The translations under genes were made by a program, and so were the position numbers. A DNA stretch of 64,000 nt, taken from assembly GCA_002730875.1 (NCBI GenBank), contig PCBI01000019.1:1-64000 (forward strand), read 5' to 3'. The notes beneath the pieces were generated by a model, which made no database searches, was not told where the DNA came from, and worked only from the letters and a program-made list of their open reading frames with translations. Positions 52,905-62,361 of this stretch are shown here, piece by piece; within the stretch, counting starts at the first letter, position 1, and every line of letters starts with the position of its first letter. The DNA comes from Spirochaetaceae bacterium (lineage in GTDB: Bacteria; Spirochaetota; Leptospiria; Leptospirales; Leptonemataceae).

Positions 52905-53690
52905 TTGAATACTCGATGCTATCTGTTTGGAGGCTCTTTTGATCCGCCGCATTTGGGCCACCAGGTTCTGATCCAGGGACTGAAGCGAATGGCCGCGGGA
53001 TCGGCAGTGGATCATATACGAATCATGCCTGCGGCTCAGTCGCCGTTCAAAACCCATCGGGATCATGCAGAGGCTCACCATAGACTGGCCATGCTGGAAC
53101 TCACCCTGGAGACCCTGGCCACGGAAGAGGCCATGGTTCCCGGCGGGGGCGAAGGGGAATCTAACGGTGCAGCGTCGGTGAGCGCACCCGAGGGCCGCCA
53201 GAACTCGGTACATGACACAGGCCTTAGAGCGGTTCCGGTGGTCATCGACACCTACGAATTGAACGAAGGCGGCATTAGCTATTCGGTGCGCACAATACGC
53301 CATCTGCAAAAGCAGGGGCTGGACCCAATACTTGTGATTGGAGCGGATAACCTGTATGGCCTGGAGGACTGGAAAGAGCACACCTACCTTCTGGAAAATG
53401 TGGCCATCCTTGTTTTTATGCGCGAAGGCCAGAGCCTGGCGGGGCTGGAGTATCAGCGTGGGGAGTTACAGAAGAGGTATGCGGTGCGGTCCATCGAACT
53501 TCTGGACATCTGTCCGCCCGGTTGTGCGAGTAGCGATATTCGTCAGGCTCTCATCGCCGAAGCCGATCTGCTGAACCCGGAGGAAGCAGAACAAGACCAC
53601 GCTGAATCTTTTCCTCGGAATCTGATTGCCCGCTGCCTTTCCGAACCTGTGCTTAACTACATCAAAGGCCACGGGCTCTACCAGGCGTAG
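52905..53690 (+). CDS. nadD: Nicotinate-nucleotide adenylyltransferase
   Basis: It adenylates nicotinate mononucleotide in NAD synthesis. The N-terminal GGSFDPPHLGHQ holds the nucleotidyl-transfer histidines and ISYSVRTIRHL plus VIGADNL follow. At 261 residues it is about 50 longer than usual, largely from a Gly/Ser/Ala-rich insertion at about 73-107 (nt 53121-53225) between the substrate and adenylate motifs. The start is TTG 52905. The 170-base gap from proA is rich in repeated CGGCCAG words. Confidence 0.9.
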   Translation: MNTRCYLFGGSFDPPHLGHQVLIQGLKRMAAGSAVDHIRIMPAAQSPFKTHRDHAEAHHRLAMLELTLETLATEEAMVPGGGEGESNGAASVSAPEGRQNSVHDTGLRAVPVVIDTYELNEGGISYSVRTIRHLQKQGLDPILVIGADNLYGLEDWKEHTYLLENVAILVFMREGQSLAGLEYQRGELQKRYAVRSIELLDICPPGCASSDIRQALIAEADLLNPEEAEQDHAESFPRNLIARCLSEPVLNYIKGHGLYQA

Positions 53691-53893
53691 CCTCCCACTG
53701 AATCCCCGGATGCCCGGCAGGAGGGTACTTCATGGGCTGGCGAACTACCATTTTCCTCCTGTTTGCTCCATGTCCTGCGAGCGTGATTCCCGCAAAGAGC
53801 CATCCCTATTGCCCTTCATTTTGCGCGGCTGTTCCATGGACTGCCCGCGTCGACTCTGGTGTTGTCGGCGCCGCTGAGAGAATTATTCCGGCA

Positions 53894-54706
53894 TTAACCG
53901 TACGTTGGCGAAATGCCAAAAGCCTTCTTGATGAAACCAATGCCGGCATAGATCAACGGAGTATCCAACAAGGCCAGGGCGAGCTTTACAAGATAGGTTG
54001 TTATGATCACCTGCACCACCGTGACAGGCTGATCCTCACCGGGCACAAAGAATGGCATTTTCCAATAGAAAGTAAGAAAGATGCTGTTCACGATGATTGT
54101 GTCCAGCAACTGGGATACGGCAGTGGATCCGTTGTTCCTAAGCCATAGATGTTTGCCCCGGGTAAGCCTACGCCAGAAATGAAACATAAAATTATCGGTT
54201 AACTGTGCCGCCAGATAGGCAAGCATGGAAGCAAATAGAAGCAGTCCTGGCGCGTCGAAGGTAAAGGTAAATGCCGTTTGTGCTGCTGCCGATGTGGCTC
54301 CCCGCAAAGTTCCATCCTTTCCGATAATGTGGAACTCATCAGAAAAGCTTTTGGCATACTCGGCGGGTACTCGCCACACTTCAGCCGGCGGCAGAGCCTG
54401 CACTATCTGAAGAATGAGAAGCATAAGCATGCTGGCTACGAATCCGTAGACCACCATCAAATCCGCCTTCTTCTTTCCGTAAGTTTCTGATACGATATCG
54501 GTGAGCCAGAAAGTGAATGGATAGGTTACAATACCTGAAGTCAAAACGATAGACAGACTTTCTGTCCCCGGGAATAGCACAAAGAGCTTGGTGCCCACCA
54601 TGTTGGTTAATACCAGCATGGTGACAAACATACTGGAAAGAAATACGTACAGATTTCTCTGGGTTTCCGTGGGATGGGGAATGAGTGGAGCTATGTCTGG
54701 ATTCAC
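53894..54706 (-). CDS. yhhQ: Queuosine-precursor transporter (YhhQ/VUT family)
   Basis: An inner-membrane importer for preQ0/preQ1, with about six hydrophobic segments in 270 residues. The family motifs are TGSGIVTYP-like LTSGIVTYPFTFWLTDIVSE, ETYGKKKA and the C-terminal DTIIVNSIF. A soluble-looking loop (AEVWRVPAEYAKSF onward) lies in the middle. The start is GTG 54706 overlapping the stop of the gene before by one base. No preQ1 riboswitch was seen, as expected for an internal operon gene. Confidence 0.87.
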   Translation of the reverse strand: MNPDIAPLIPHPTETQRNLYVFLSSMFVTMLVLTNMVGTKLFVLFPGTESLSIVLTSGIVTYPFTFWLTDIVSETYGKKKADLMVVYGFVASMLMLLILQIVQALPPAEVWRVPAEYAKSFSDEFHIIGKDGTLRGATSAAAQTAFTFTFDAPGLLLFASMLAYLAAQLTDNFMFHFWRRLTRGKHLWLRNNGSTAVSQLLDTIIVNSIFLTFYWKMPFFVPGEDQPVTVVQVIITTYLVKLALALLDTPLIYAGIGFIKKAFGISPTYG

Positions 54707-55512
54707 TACTGCCCTTCAGATTTGCTCTGGGAGTTTTTTTTCACGATGATTTTTCTATGTGTAAGTATGCTAACTGTTTTCCCATCGATGCGAATCCCTT
54801 CGCCCCATTCCTCAAGAAAGTCATTCAGCTTCTGCCTTAACTCCTGGTTTTCCGCGCGTAGTTGTTCCAGTTCGGCATCGTCGGAGCCAGTAACCTCTGC
54901 AGCCGCCAGACCTTCTGATACTTCTGTAGATACCCCTTCCATAGAGCTTTGATCGGTTCCGGCGCTTTCGGGGCTTCCGCTGCCTTCGTCAGTTTCGCTG
55001 CGATGCAAATGCACCGGCCCCTCTACGTCCGAAAGCTGGTAGGTGTCCTGCTTGTAGTCGGTTTCAACAACCAGCAGAGGTCCCTCGGGGCCGGCGGTTT
55101 GTTCGGTAATTGTGGGAAATGCGGGCATAAGCGCCGCAAGATTGGATTGCAGGCTTTCCAGGATATGGGAACCTTCCGGATTGGCCTGGATCTGGTCGCG
55201 GATATACTCCTGCAGTTGATTCAGTAATTCGGCCTGGACCTTCTGCTTAATTGCTCGGTCTGGTTCACGGATAGAAAGTAGCTCAAATAGGCCGGCCCTC
55301 AATTGAAACTCGGTGAGCCGGCTAATGAGATCTGAATAGTCCTGGGCTTTGCGAAGAGCGCCGGAGCATTCATCGCGGACGGCCCGAATCCAGGACAGCA
55401 CCGTGGCGCGATCCTTCTCGGATAGATCGCTGTGGGCTACCACTTCCTGGAGCTTGCTGTCCAGTTCCTCGGCCTTGAGGCTTTCTCTAATCAGTTGGTT
55501 TGCGCTTTGCAT
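54706..55512 (-). CDS. Unknown acidic coiled-coil protein
   Basis: A soluble 268-residue protein without recognised domain. The N-terminal half is helical and hydrophilic (LIRESLKAEELDSKLQEV; LNQLQEYIRDQI). The middle is Ser/Glu/Gly-rich. A coiled coil (LEQLRAENQELRQKLNDF) precedes a basic tail containing GKTVSILTHRKII. It overlaps the hydrolase gene upstream by 26 bases and the transporter start by one. Confidence 0.6.
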   Translation of the reverse strand: MQSANQLIRESLKAEELDSKLQEVVAHSDLSEKDRATVLSWIRAVRDECSGALRKAQDYSDLISRLTEFQLRAGLFELLSIREPDRAIKQKVQAELLNQLQEYIRDQIQANPEGSHILESLQSNLAALMPAFPTITEQTAGPEGPLLVVETDYKQDTYQLSDVEGPVHLHRSETDEGSGSPESAGTDQSSMEGVSTEVSEGLAAAEVTGSDDAELEQLRAENQELRQKLNDFLEEWGEGIRIDGKTVSILTHRKIIVKKNSQSKSEGQ

Positions 55513-56674
55513 CCTCTATCCAGTCCACCAGTTCCTCATAAATTTCGTCTTCTGCGTCCGGATGCAAGAACAGATCGAAATGATCGTAATCATGAATCCG
55601 GTTTGCCTCGCTACCTTCCAGCCAGAGCACGGGATTGTCCGTATCGTAAGGACTGAATTGCTTTCTTAATTTCTGCAAATAGGTTTTTTCTCCCCATACA
55701 GAAAAGACCGGATAAAGGGTTTCTTCCGGACTGAATCCGTCTATCTTTCCGAAAATGAAGGCCACCGGGATGGACATTTCTCGAATCGAGGGAAACATGC
55801 GGACTGCTCCCAGGTCATCCGGAACTACAGACTCCGGGATTGTTCTCAGTTGCAGTCCTGCCTTAATATGTCGTGTATCGATGAAACCCAGGCAGGGGCC
55901 GGTGAGGTTCAAGCACTGATTGCTCAAATCTTCGCCCACCGGGAATGACGGACTTCGATACAGCGAGCCGGGGTAGGCGTAGTCCAGTCCCGAGCCCAGA
56001 AAGAATACAGAGTAGATCCGGTTACCCCGGGGGTCCTGCATGGCTTCTCCCGACGGCTCCAGCCGCCCCAGATATGGGAGCCAGCGTTGACCGCCCAGGG
56101 AAACTCCTCCGGCAACGAATTGATTGCATTCGCAGTCCGTTCGCACCAGGGAAATGGCCTTTTCAATTTCAGTGCCCATGACAGTGGTCTGGATGGGCGA
56201 GTGATTCTTCCACATTAGTATGTAAACGTTATGATCCTCAAAGGACTGGATGAGTCCGTCTTCCCGACCGAGGATGCCGGGAGCGAATAGAATTGGATCG
56301 AGCAGAATGATGGAGCTTCGATCTGCCTTTATTGTTCCCACACTATATACTTCCAGGGTCTCGGTCTGGCCTACCGGATTGGCCCGGGGACCGCTCTCCG
56401 AAAAATTGGGCGCTTCTGCTTCGAGGCGCTGCACGGCTGCAACAAGCATTGTTGCCGCAAGGAATAGTCCTGAAATCCTTCGCAGGTTATAGGTAACGTT
56501 TGCTATCTGGACTTTAGATACGAGCGCTGCTATGGCGCGCGGTACATTTCCGTTGCTTACAATTTGAGAGGCTACATTCCTGCTGGACGGTGATTTGCGA
56601 ATGGCTCCGGTCATCGGTTCAGTGCTGGCCACTTTGGCCTGTAAGGACTCAGTTAACGCTTTAGTTACGTTCAT
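55487..56674 (-). CDS. Alpha/beta-hydrolase-fold protein, membrane-anchored
   Basis: A 395-residue hydrolase-like protein. A Ser/Ala-rich N-terminal segment of about 65 residues precedes one hydrophobic segment (ISGLFLAATMLVAAVQ), so it is anchored or exported in an unusual way. The putative nucleophile is Ser in AGGVSLGGQ, the acid Asp in GKIDGFSP and the base His in DYDHFDLFLH. Start ATG 56674 has GGAG 7 bases upstream. It overlaps both neighbours and shares the HxDLF ending with the next hydrolase, suggesting a lipase or esterase pair. Substrate unknown. Confidence 0.68.
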   Translation of the reverse strand: MNVTKALTESLQAKVASTEPMTGAIRKSPSSRNVASQIVSNGNVPRAIAALVSKVQIANVTYNLRRISGLFLAATMLVAAVQRLEAEAPNFSESGPRANPVGQTETLEVYSVGTIKADRSSIILLDPILFAPGILGREDGLIQSFEDHNVYILMWKNHSPIQTTVMGTEIEKAISLVRTDCECNQFVAGGVSLGGQRWLPYLGRLEPSGEAMQDPRGNRIYSVFFLGSGLDYAYPGSLYRSPSFPVGEDLSNQCLNLTGPCLGFIDTRHIKAGLQLRTIPESVVPDDLGAVRMFPSIREMSIPVAFIFGKIDGFSPEETLYPVFSVWGEKTYLQKLRKQFSPYDTDNPVLWLEGSEANRIHDYDHFDLFLHPDAEDEIYEELVDWIEDAKRKPTD

Positions 56675-57740
56675 TCAACCACTCCAGAATTACCGGGATT
56701 ACATCTTCCCCGGCATTGGTCCCGACAAACAGATCTGTATGCCCGTAGTCTTCGGATTGTCCGCTAGCCCGGGATGCGATGAAGAGACTCTTGTCTTCGC
56801 TGCCCAGCGACTCATAGATCTCCCTTAGCATGTAGGGCGATCCCAGGTGATCCCGACGGCCGCCGAGCACAAGGACTGGAACGCGCACACGCTTAAGGTT
56901 ACGAGTGTAATTGATGGCGCCGTCTTCGCTTTTTACTTCCCCGTCTTCTACAGCGGCGGCGAATTGATCCGCCACGCCGATGGCTATGTTATTGGCCGTA
57001 TGCTCTTTCATGGAGCCTTCCATGCCCTCAGGCAGGTTTTCCGGGTACCAGAACATATTCATCAGGTATTTGTCCGGCGAAAGCGAAATACAACTGTGTC
57101 TTTCCATTCGGGCCATGGAGCCCATGGGAAGCACCGGAAGTAGAAAAGAGCAGTTGCCCAGAGCATTCCAGGTGTTGAGGTTGCGTGTGGGTGTTTCAAA
57201 CAGAAAGGGAGATCCGATGGTGACCAGATTCTTGATCCGTTCTTCGCCCAGGCTACCGATTCTTGCATAGGCAATCAGTCCGCCCATGCTATGGCCAATC
57301 CAGTTAACCCCGGAAGCCCCGGTTTGCTCCATAACAAAGCTAATGGCCGTATCCATATCCCGGTGGATATAATCGTCCATATTATAATCGTAGGTGTATT
57401 CGCCGTAAAAGAGGGAAGGGGAACCGGCATCCGGTCGACCCCTCAAATCCAGAAGCCAGACATCGTATCCTTGCTTCTGTAGTTGCATGGCCAGCGATCG
57501 ACTGCCGTTCATTTTGTAATACTTACGGCTGGCCATGAATCCATGGCACAGTATGACCGGAAACCGTTTATTCTGAGCATTGCTTTCGGCGGAAAAGTGT
57601 TCCAGGCTAAGGGGGTAGCCATCCGTGGTCACCGGATGGAAGAGCTTGCCCTCTGGTAATTTGGTACTGGAGGCACAGGCCGACAGTAGCATGCCGGCAA
57701 ATCCAGCGCAAAGCCAGACAAGGGGTGGTCGGATCGTCAT
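56661..57740 (-). CDS. Lipoprotein alpha/beta hydrolase (lipase/esterase-like)
   Basis: A 359-residue predicted lipoprotein with leader MTIRPPLVWLCAGFAGMLL and lipobox LSAC. The hydrolase fold is clear: oxyanion segment ILCHGFMAS, nucleophile Ser in GHSMGG, Asp in GGRRDHLG and His in DYGHTDLF. It most resembles AB-hydrolase lipases acting on lipid esters in the envelope. It is first in an operon of four overlapping genes, the next starting 14 bases before its end. Confidence 0.82.
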   Translation of the reverse strand: MTIRPPLVWLCAGFAGMLLSACASSTKLPEGKLFHPVTTDGYPLSLEHFSAESNAQNKRFPVILCHGFMASRKYYKMNGSRSLAMQLQKQGYDVWLLDLRGRPDAGSPSLFYGEYTYDYNMDDYIHRDMDTAISFVMEQTGASGVNWIGHSMGGLIAYARIGSLGEERIKNLVTIGSPFLFETPTRNLNTWNALGNCSFLLPVLPMGSMARMERHSCISLSPDKYLMNMFWYPENLPEGMEGSMKEHTANNIAIGVADQFAAAVEDGEVKSEDGAINYTRNLKRVRVPVLVLGGRRDHLGSPYMLREIYESLGSEDKSLFIASRASGQSEDYGHTDLFVGTNAGEDVIPVILEWLNERN

Positions 57741-57871
57741 GCGACGTAGATTTCCTCAGGTCAGGTACTCTGGCAAGTGCAAAGCAACCGGAGCCTCTGG
57801 CCTGGTGAATTGAATGTGGTGAATGGCATGTGTGCAGCCTGCCGGATCACAAAGAAGAGGTCCAGACTTGC

Positions 57872-57888
57872 CAGGCCTGGGAGGCCTG
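57872..57888 (-). terminator. Short hairpin after the suf operon
   Basis: CAGGCC-TGGGA-GGCCTG is a perfect 6-bp stem about 70 bases past the sufU stop. It lacks a T-run, so the terminator call is tentative. Confidence 0.3.
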
Positions 57889-57956
57889 CGGTTAGCGTGG
57901 GCTTGTGCCGCGATGGCCCATGCGTTCCTGTACTGATTTGAGCTCGGTTCAGCCGT

Positions 57957-58394
57957 CTACAGCTTGCCTGCCGTTTTCAATGCTTGCTCCAGGGCATTCC
58001 AGGCCAATGTGGCGCACTTCACTCGAATCGGGTACTGCTGCACTCCCCGCAAAGCTTCCAGGTCCTCCAGTCCTTCGGGGAATTCCACATCGTGCTTCTC
58101 TACGATCATGGACTTGAATCGCTCGATAAGATCCTCCGCCTGTTCCACAGTCATGCCGTCTACGGAGTCGGCCATCATGGAACCGGAAGCGGTGGAAATA
58201 CTGCAGCCATGGCCGCCCATTCCTATGGCCTTGATCACCCCATCTTCTACTTTGAGATAAACCTCTACCTCATCGCCGCAGCTACGGTTTACTCCGGATT
58301 CGTGTACATTGTGATCTGCCGGAATAGCGCGATGGGATGGTTCCTGACTATGTTCTATGATCAATTCTTTGTATAGATCTTCACTTAGCGACAT
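57957..58394 (-). CDS. sufU: SufU-type iron-sulfur/sulfur-transfer scaffold
   Basis: It accepts sulfur from SufS for Fe-S assembly. The three conserved cysteines are C39 (NRSCGDE), C64 (GGHGCSIS) and C127 (RVKCATL), with Asp41 as metal ligand. The insert between the second and third Cys is of SufU length, not IscU. At 145 residues it is normal. It is the last gene of the operon, 16 bases after sufS. Confidence 0.93.
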   Translation of the reverse strand: MSLSEDLYKELIIEHSQEPSHRAIPADHNVHESGVNRSCGDEVEVYLKVEDGVIKAIGMGGHGCSISTASGSMMADSVDGMTVEQAEDLIERFKSMIVEKHDVEFPEGLEDLEALRGVQQYPIRVKCATLAWNALEQALKTAGKL

Positions 58395-58410
58395 GTATTA
58401 CCTCTGTGAC

Positions 58411-59670
58411 CTATCTTTGCGCCTTTTTTGCGGGCATCTTGAAAATGCTTCGCACCTTTTGGAGGCTTTTCACAAGAGCGTCAATATCGTCCGGACCGTT
58501 GTAGAGATAGAAGCTGGCTCGCACAGTTCCGGAAATGCCTTCTTTTTTCATGAAAGGCTCGCAGCAATGGTGCCCGGCCCGAACCGCCACGCCCTCTTCG
58601 TCCAGAATACTGCCAATATCGTGGGGATGAACCCCATCCAGTAGAAAGCTGATTACGCCGCCGCGGTTAGCCAGATCCTGGCTGCCATACAATTTGATCC
58701 CTTCTACCTTTTTGATCTCCTCGAGACCGTATTCAAGAAGGGCCACTTCATGGCTGTGGATATTCTCCAGGCCTACCTGGTTCAGGTAATCCAGAGCTAC
58801 AGAAAAGGCTACCACTCCCGCGATGTTGGGAGTGCCCGCTTCAAACTTCATTGGTAGCGGCGCTGGCTTAAAGGAGTCCCGGGAAACGGTAAGGATCATA
58901 TCGCCGCCGCCCAGGAAGGGCTCCATGTTTTCCAGGATCTCGCGTTTTCCGTACAGCGCGCCGACCCCGGTGGGCCCCAGCATCTTATGAGCGCTAATTG
59001 CATAGAAATCACAGTCCAGATCTTCTACATTTACGTTCAGATGGCAGGCGCCTTGCGCTCCATCGACTACGAAAAGAGCCCCGGCCTGGCGTGCGGCTCT
59101 GCCGATGGTTTTTAGATCATGAATGGTTCCCACGGCATTGGACATATGGGCCACGGATACGATTCGCGTCCTTTCGCTGATTACTTCGTTTAGCCGGTCA
59201 AGGTCGTATCGGGCATCCTCGGTTAAGGGTATGTGTTTTAGAATTGCCCCGGTCTTTTTGGCCGCCATCATCCACGGAACCAGGTTGGAGTGGTGTTCCA
59301 GTTCGCTCACCAGGATTTCATCGCCGGGCTGCAAGTTGTTCATGGCCCAGCTATAAGCTACAATGTTCAGGCTTTCCGTGGTGTTTCGCGTGAAGATGAC
59401 GGTGTCCGGGTCTGGTGCCCCCAGGAATTTGGCCAGTCGCGCCCGGGTTCGGTCGTATAGATCGGTGGCCTCGTAGCTCAGTCGATAAGCCCCCCGGTGA
59501 ATATTTGCATTTCGGCACCGGTAATAGTCCTCGAATGCTTCGATTACCCGGCGAGGCTTCTGGGAGCTGGCCGCGCTATCCAGAAATACCAGCGGCTTTC
59601 CATTCATTCGCGTAGAAAGAATGGGGAAGTCCTCTCTGATTTTTTGATAATCCAATGATTTGGCCGCCAT
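58411..59670 (-). CDS. sufS: Cysteine desulfurase SufS
   Basis: A type II PLP-dependent desulfurase of 419 residues. The PLP lysine is K229 in ISAHKMLGP. The catalytic Cys lies in RAGHHC near the C-terminus. ELEHHSNLVPW and VDGAQGACH are family motifs. It delivers persulfide to SufU encoded next. Gap to the Rieske gene upstream is 158 bases, where a second promoter could lie. Confidence 0.95.
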   Translation of the reverse strand: MAAKSLDYQKIREDFPILSTRMNGKPLVFLDSAASSQKPRRVIEAFEDYYRCRNANIHRGAYRLSYEATDLYDRTRARLAKFLGAPDPDTVIFTRNTTESLNIVAYSWAMNNLQPGDEILVSELEHHSNLVPWMMAAKKTGAILKHIPLTEDARYDLDRLNEVISERTRIVSVAHMSNAVGTIHDLKTIGRAARQAGALFVVDGAQGACHLNVNVEDLDCDFYAISAHKMLGPTGVGALYGKREILENMEPFLGGGDMILTVSRDSFKPAPLPMKFEAGTPNIAGVVAFSVALDYLNQVGLENIHSHEVALLEYGLEEIKKVEGIKLYGSQDLANRGGVISFLLDGVHPHDIGSILDEEGVAVRAGHHCCEPFMKKEGISGTVRASFYLYNGPDDIDALVKSLQKVRSIFKMPAKKAQR

Positions 59671-59828
59671 GGAACATTAGTCTCCTGCCTGGATACAATC
59701 CAGCCTTACACTGGTAAAAAAATAGGCCGGTGTCTGCATTGCCAGTGTTTTTGCGGTTGAGTCCTTCCGGTTAGCTCAAGGGTCTGCCCGGATTTCCGTT
59801 GAGCCGGCAGAGGCTGGTCGCCCGATTA

Positions 59829-60137
59829 TCAGGCATCCAGGTCCACCACTACCTGCCCGTCTTCAATTTGCACGGGATAGACCTCTATGCTCTCGGTGGC
59901 GGGCATCCTGGTTGCTTCGCCGGTTTCCATATTGAACCGGGCGCCGTGCCGGGGACAGACTATCTCCGATCCTTCCAGCTTTCCGCCGTTCAAGGGACCG
60001 CCGTCATGGGTGCAGGTGTTTTCGAAAGCGCAAATCTTTCCGTTTAGCCTGGTTAGCGCCACCCGTCCAATTCTTGTATTGCAGGTGAATACTTCCCCTT
60101 CTTTGATTTCTGATTCAGAGGCCAGTTTTTCTGCCAT
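59829..60137 (-). CDS. Rieske-type [2Fe-2S] ferredoxin
   Basis: A small electron carrier of 102 residues of the NirD/biphenyl-dioxygenase ferredoxin type. The cluster ligands are C42 and H44 (TCTHDGG) and C61 and H64 (CPRHGARF). Such proteins are often found in suf operons, possibly giving electrons for cluster assembly; this is inference. Shine-Dalgarno GGAGA precedes the ATG. Confidence 0.92.
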   Translation of the reverse strand: MAEKLASESEIKEGEVFTCNTRIGRVALTRLNGKICAFENTCTHDGGPLNGGKLEGSEIVCPRHGARFNMETGEATRMPATESIEVYPVQIEDGQVVVDLDA

Positions 60138-60242
60138 GATCTCTCCTGTGGTTTTAATGATTTCCTGGTCCGGGTAGCCAACAGGACTCTGGCCAATTCG
60201 GCGCCATGAGCCCGTGCTTCTATACAGATCGTGGCAACGGCC

Positions 60243-61442
60243 TTAGCTCTCCAGAATCGGGAACATCTCTTCTCTGATACCGGCCAGGTCTTCTTCGGAA
60301 AGACGCAGCTCTGAAAGTATCTCTTCCATGAACCCTTCTATAAGCATTCTTCGCGCCTGCTCCAGGGGAACGCCTCTACATTGCAAAAAGAACAATGCCT
60401 GGTCGTCGAGATCGCCTACAGTAGCCCCGTGTTCGCAGGATACATCCTCTGACTGAATGATCAACCTGGGCATGGATTCCGCACGAGCTTTCTTGCTCAG
60501 AACGATATTGTTATTTGTCTGATGCGAGTTGATCTGCTTGATGTGCGGCGGCGCCACCAGCGATCCGTTGAATACACTGTGAGCCCGGTCTCTGAGGACG
60601 GTCTTATAGAGCAGGGTGCTGTCGCAATGGTCGGCCTCATGGCTGATTTCCATTTCCATGTCGTGGAACTGAGCCCCTCTGCCGGTGTAGAGGCCAATCC
60701 CTCTAAACGTTCCGCCTTTTGCCAGTGCCCGGGCCCGTACGAACCCTTTTCCGGTGAGTCCTCCGCGATGGATGGCACAGTAGTGAACGTTACTGTCCCG
60801 GCCCTCCAGCACATCCATCCTGTGGAAGTGGAATCCCAGGTCATCGTGCTTTCGGCTGTCCACGATTCGCACTCGCGCATTATCGCCGACCTCTACGAAT
60901 GAGCTACTACTCCACATACGGCCGGGATCCTCGGAATTACCGGTGGAATCAATGTATTCGATGAACAAATCCAGCTCTTTGTCCGGATCCACTCTGACGA
61001 ACAGGGCAGGCAGATGCAGATCCCCTTCGGTACCTGTATGCACAATGCGGAGGACTACATCTTTCTTGATTTGTAGAGCAAGAGGCTCGCTGTATGCCAG
61101 GCAGGTCAGTTCGAAGGGATCGCGCTGGCGTTCGGATCTTTCCTTTAGCCAGGCCCATCGGTCCTGAAAGGAGTCACTGAGAAGCTCGATGCCGGCATTG
61201 CGGTAGGTCTCCTGGTTTTCCGGAGAAGGCGCCGGTAGCTCTTTGTATTCAGATAAAGGCGAACCGGGCGAATTGCTGAAATAGATCCGGGTCTCGGTCT
61301 TTCCCGGACTGCGGGATAGCACATCCACACCGTCCAGGCGTACCTTTCTCCATTGTTCGCTGGATCTGTCCGGATGGCTCTGCGGACTGGCTTCTTTGAG
61401 CGCCGTCAGCGCGTCGCTTTTTATTCCGGCGATTGCGCTCAT
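60243..61442 (-). CDS. sufD: Fe-S assembly scaffold subunit SufD
   Basis: The SufD partner of the SufBC2D complex, 399 residues. The beta-helix core and the C-terminal region are typical ([41 protein letters not shown]). It shares this C-terminal pattern with sufB, as expected. It starts four bases before the end of sufC (ATGA overlap). Confidence 0.93.
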   Translation of the reverse strand: MSAIAGIKSDALTALKEASPQSHPDRSSEQWRKVRLDGVDVLSRSPGKTETRIYFSNSPGSPLSEYKELPAPSPENQETYRNAGIELLSDSFQDRWAWLKERSERQRDPFELTCLAYSEPLALQIKKDVVLRIVHTGTEGDLHLPALFVRVDPDKELDLFIEYIDSTGNSEDPGRMWSSSSFVEVGDNARVRIVDSRKHDDLGFHFHRMDVLEGRDSNVHYCAIHRGGLTGKGFVRARALAKGGTFRGIGLYTGRGAQFHDMEMEISHEADHCDSTLLYKTVLRDRAHSVFNGSLVAPPHIKQINSHQTNNNIVLSKKARAESMPRLIIQSEDVSCEHGATVGDLDDQALFFLQCRGVPLEQARRMLIEGFMEEILSELRLSEEDLAGIREEMFPILES

Positions 61443-62197
61443 GTATTGCCTCCGGCCGTCGCTTTGCCTACCCAGTCGTAGCCCTGTTGTTCCAGCTTTT
61501 CTGCCAGTTCCGGTCCGCCGCTGGTTTGCACCTTGCCATCCATAAAGATATGCACCTTGTCCAGAGAAAGATAATTCAGTATACGCTGATAGTGTGTAAT
61601 CACAAGCATGGATCGTTCCGGCGAGTTTTGCTTTTCGATGCTTTCGGCGATGATGCGCAGAGCGTCAATGTCCAGCCCCGAATCCACTTCGTCCAGAATA
61701 GCAAGCCCTGGTTTCATCAGGCTCATCTGAAGAATTTCGTTTCTTTTCTTTTCTCCGCCGGAAAAACCGTCGTTTACGTAGCGGCCCATGAAGTTGGAAT
61801 CCATCTTTAGATCATCCATGGCCTGCTTTACTTCGGTGCGAAATTCGCGCACCGGAACGTCCTTACCGCGGACGTTTTTCAGCACGTTTCGCAGGAAGTT
61901 GGTCACCGTTACTCCCGGGATGGCTGTTGGATACTGGAAACAAAGGAACAGTCCTCGGCGAGCTCTTTCATCGGTGGACCATTCAAGAATGGACACTCCC
62001 TTGAACAGTATGTCGCCGCCGGTGACTTTATAATTTGGGTGGCCCATGATGGTGTTGGACAGTGTGCTCTTTCCCGAACCGTTGGGCCCCATGATGGCAT
62101 GGATCTCTCCAGCCGGTATGGTCAGATCGACGCCTTTCAGTATCTCTGTGTCATCCACTTCTACGTGCAGGTCTTTGATTTCCAGTATTGCGCTCAT
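61439..62197 (-). CDS. sufC: Fe-S assembly ATPase SufC
   Basis: The ABC-type ATPase of SufBC2D, about 252 residues. Walker A is GPNGSGKST, the signature [11 protein letters not shown] carries the SufC-type KKRNEI, and Walker B is [12 protein letters not shown]. Start ATG 62197 ([10 protein letters not shown]) is chosen; the frame opens 20 codons earlier in a basic segment ([10 protein letters not shown]). It overlaps sufD by four bases. The 240-base gap from sufB contains a hairpin. Confidence 0.95.
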   Translation of the reverse strand: MSAILEIKDLHVEVDDTEILKGVDLTIPAGEIHAIMGPNGSGKSTLSNTIMGHPNYKVTGGDILFKGVSILEWSTDERARRGLFLCFQYPTAIPGVTVTNFLRNVLKNVRGKDVPVREFRTEVKQAMDDLKMDSNFMGRYVNDGFSGGEKKRNEILQMSLMKPGLAILDEVDSGLDIDALRIIAESIEKQNSPERSMLVITHYQRILNYLSLDKVHIFMDGKVQTSGGPELAEKLEQQGYDWVGKATAGGNT

Positions 62198-62340
62198 TGT
62201 TTTTTCCCGGTTTCTCTCTCGTTTGATTTTTAAATAGTTCTCGCTATATCTTTGCATTCAAACGCTTGCGGAAGGTATGTATTGGCCTTCGCGCATCGCT
62301 TCTTTCATTTCAGTTGTCAGTCCGTTGTCAGTTAAGAACG

Positions 62341-62361
62341 GGCCCGGAAGAATACCGGGCC
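62341..62361 (-). promoter_or_regulatory. Hairpin between sufB and sufC
   Basis: GGCCCGG and CCGGGCC form a perfect 7-bp GC stem around a 7-base loop. On the minus strand it is not followed by a T-run. It may be a processing or attenuation site setting the SufB to SufC ratio, or a partial terminator. Confidence 0.5.

Noticed and set aside
53732-54148. Plus-strand 138-codon frame with a strong AGGAGG before its ATG after nadD
   Set aside because: Two thirds of it is antisense to the yhhQ gene, the sequence has no family character, and only the first 50 codons lie in the gap. It could be a short expressed peptide but I cannot support it.
54707-54760. preQ1 riboswitch before the queuosine-precursor transporter
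   Set aside because: The transporter start overlaps the preceding gene, leaving no leader, and no preQ1 aptamer pattern is visible.
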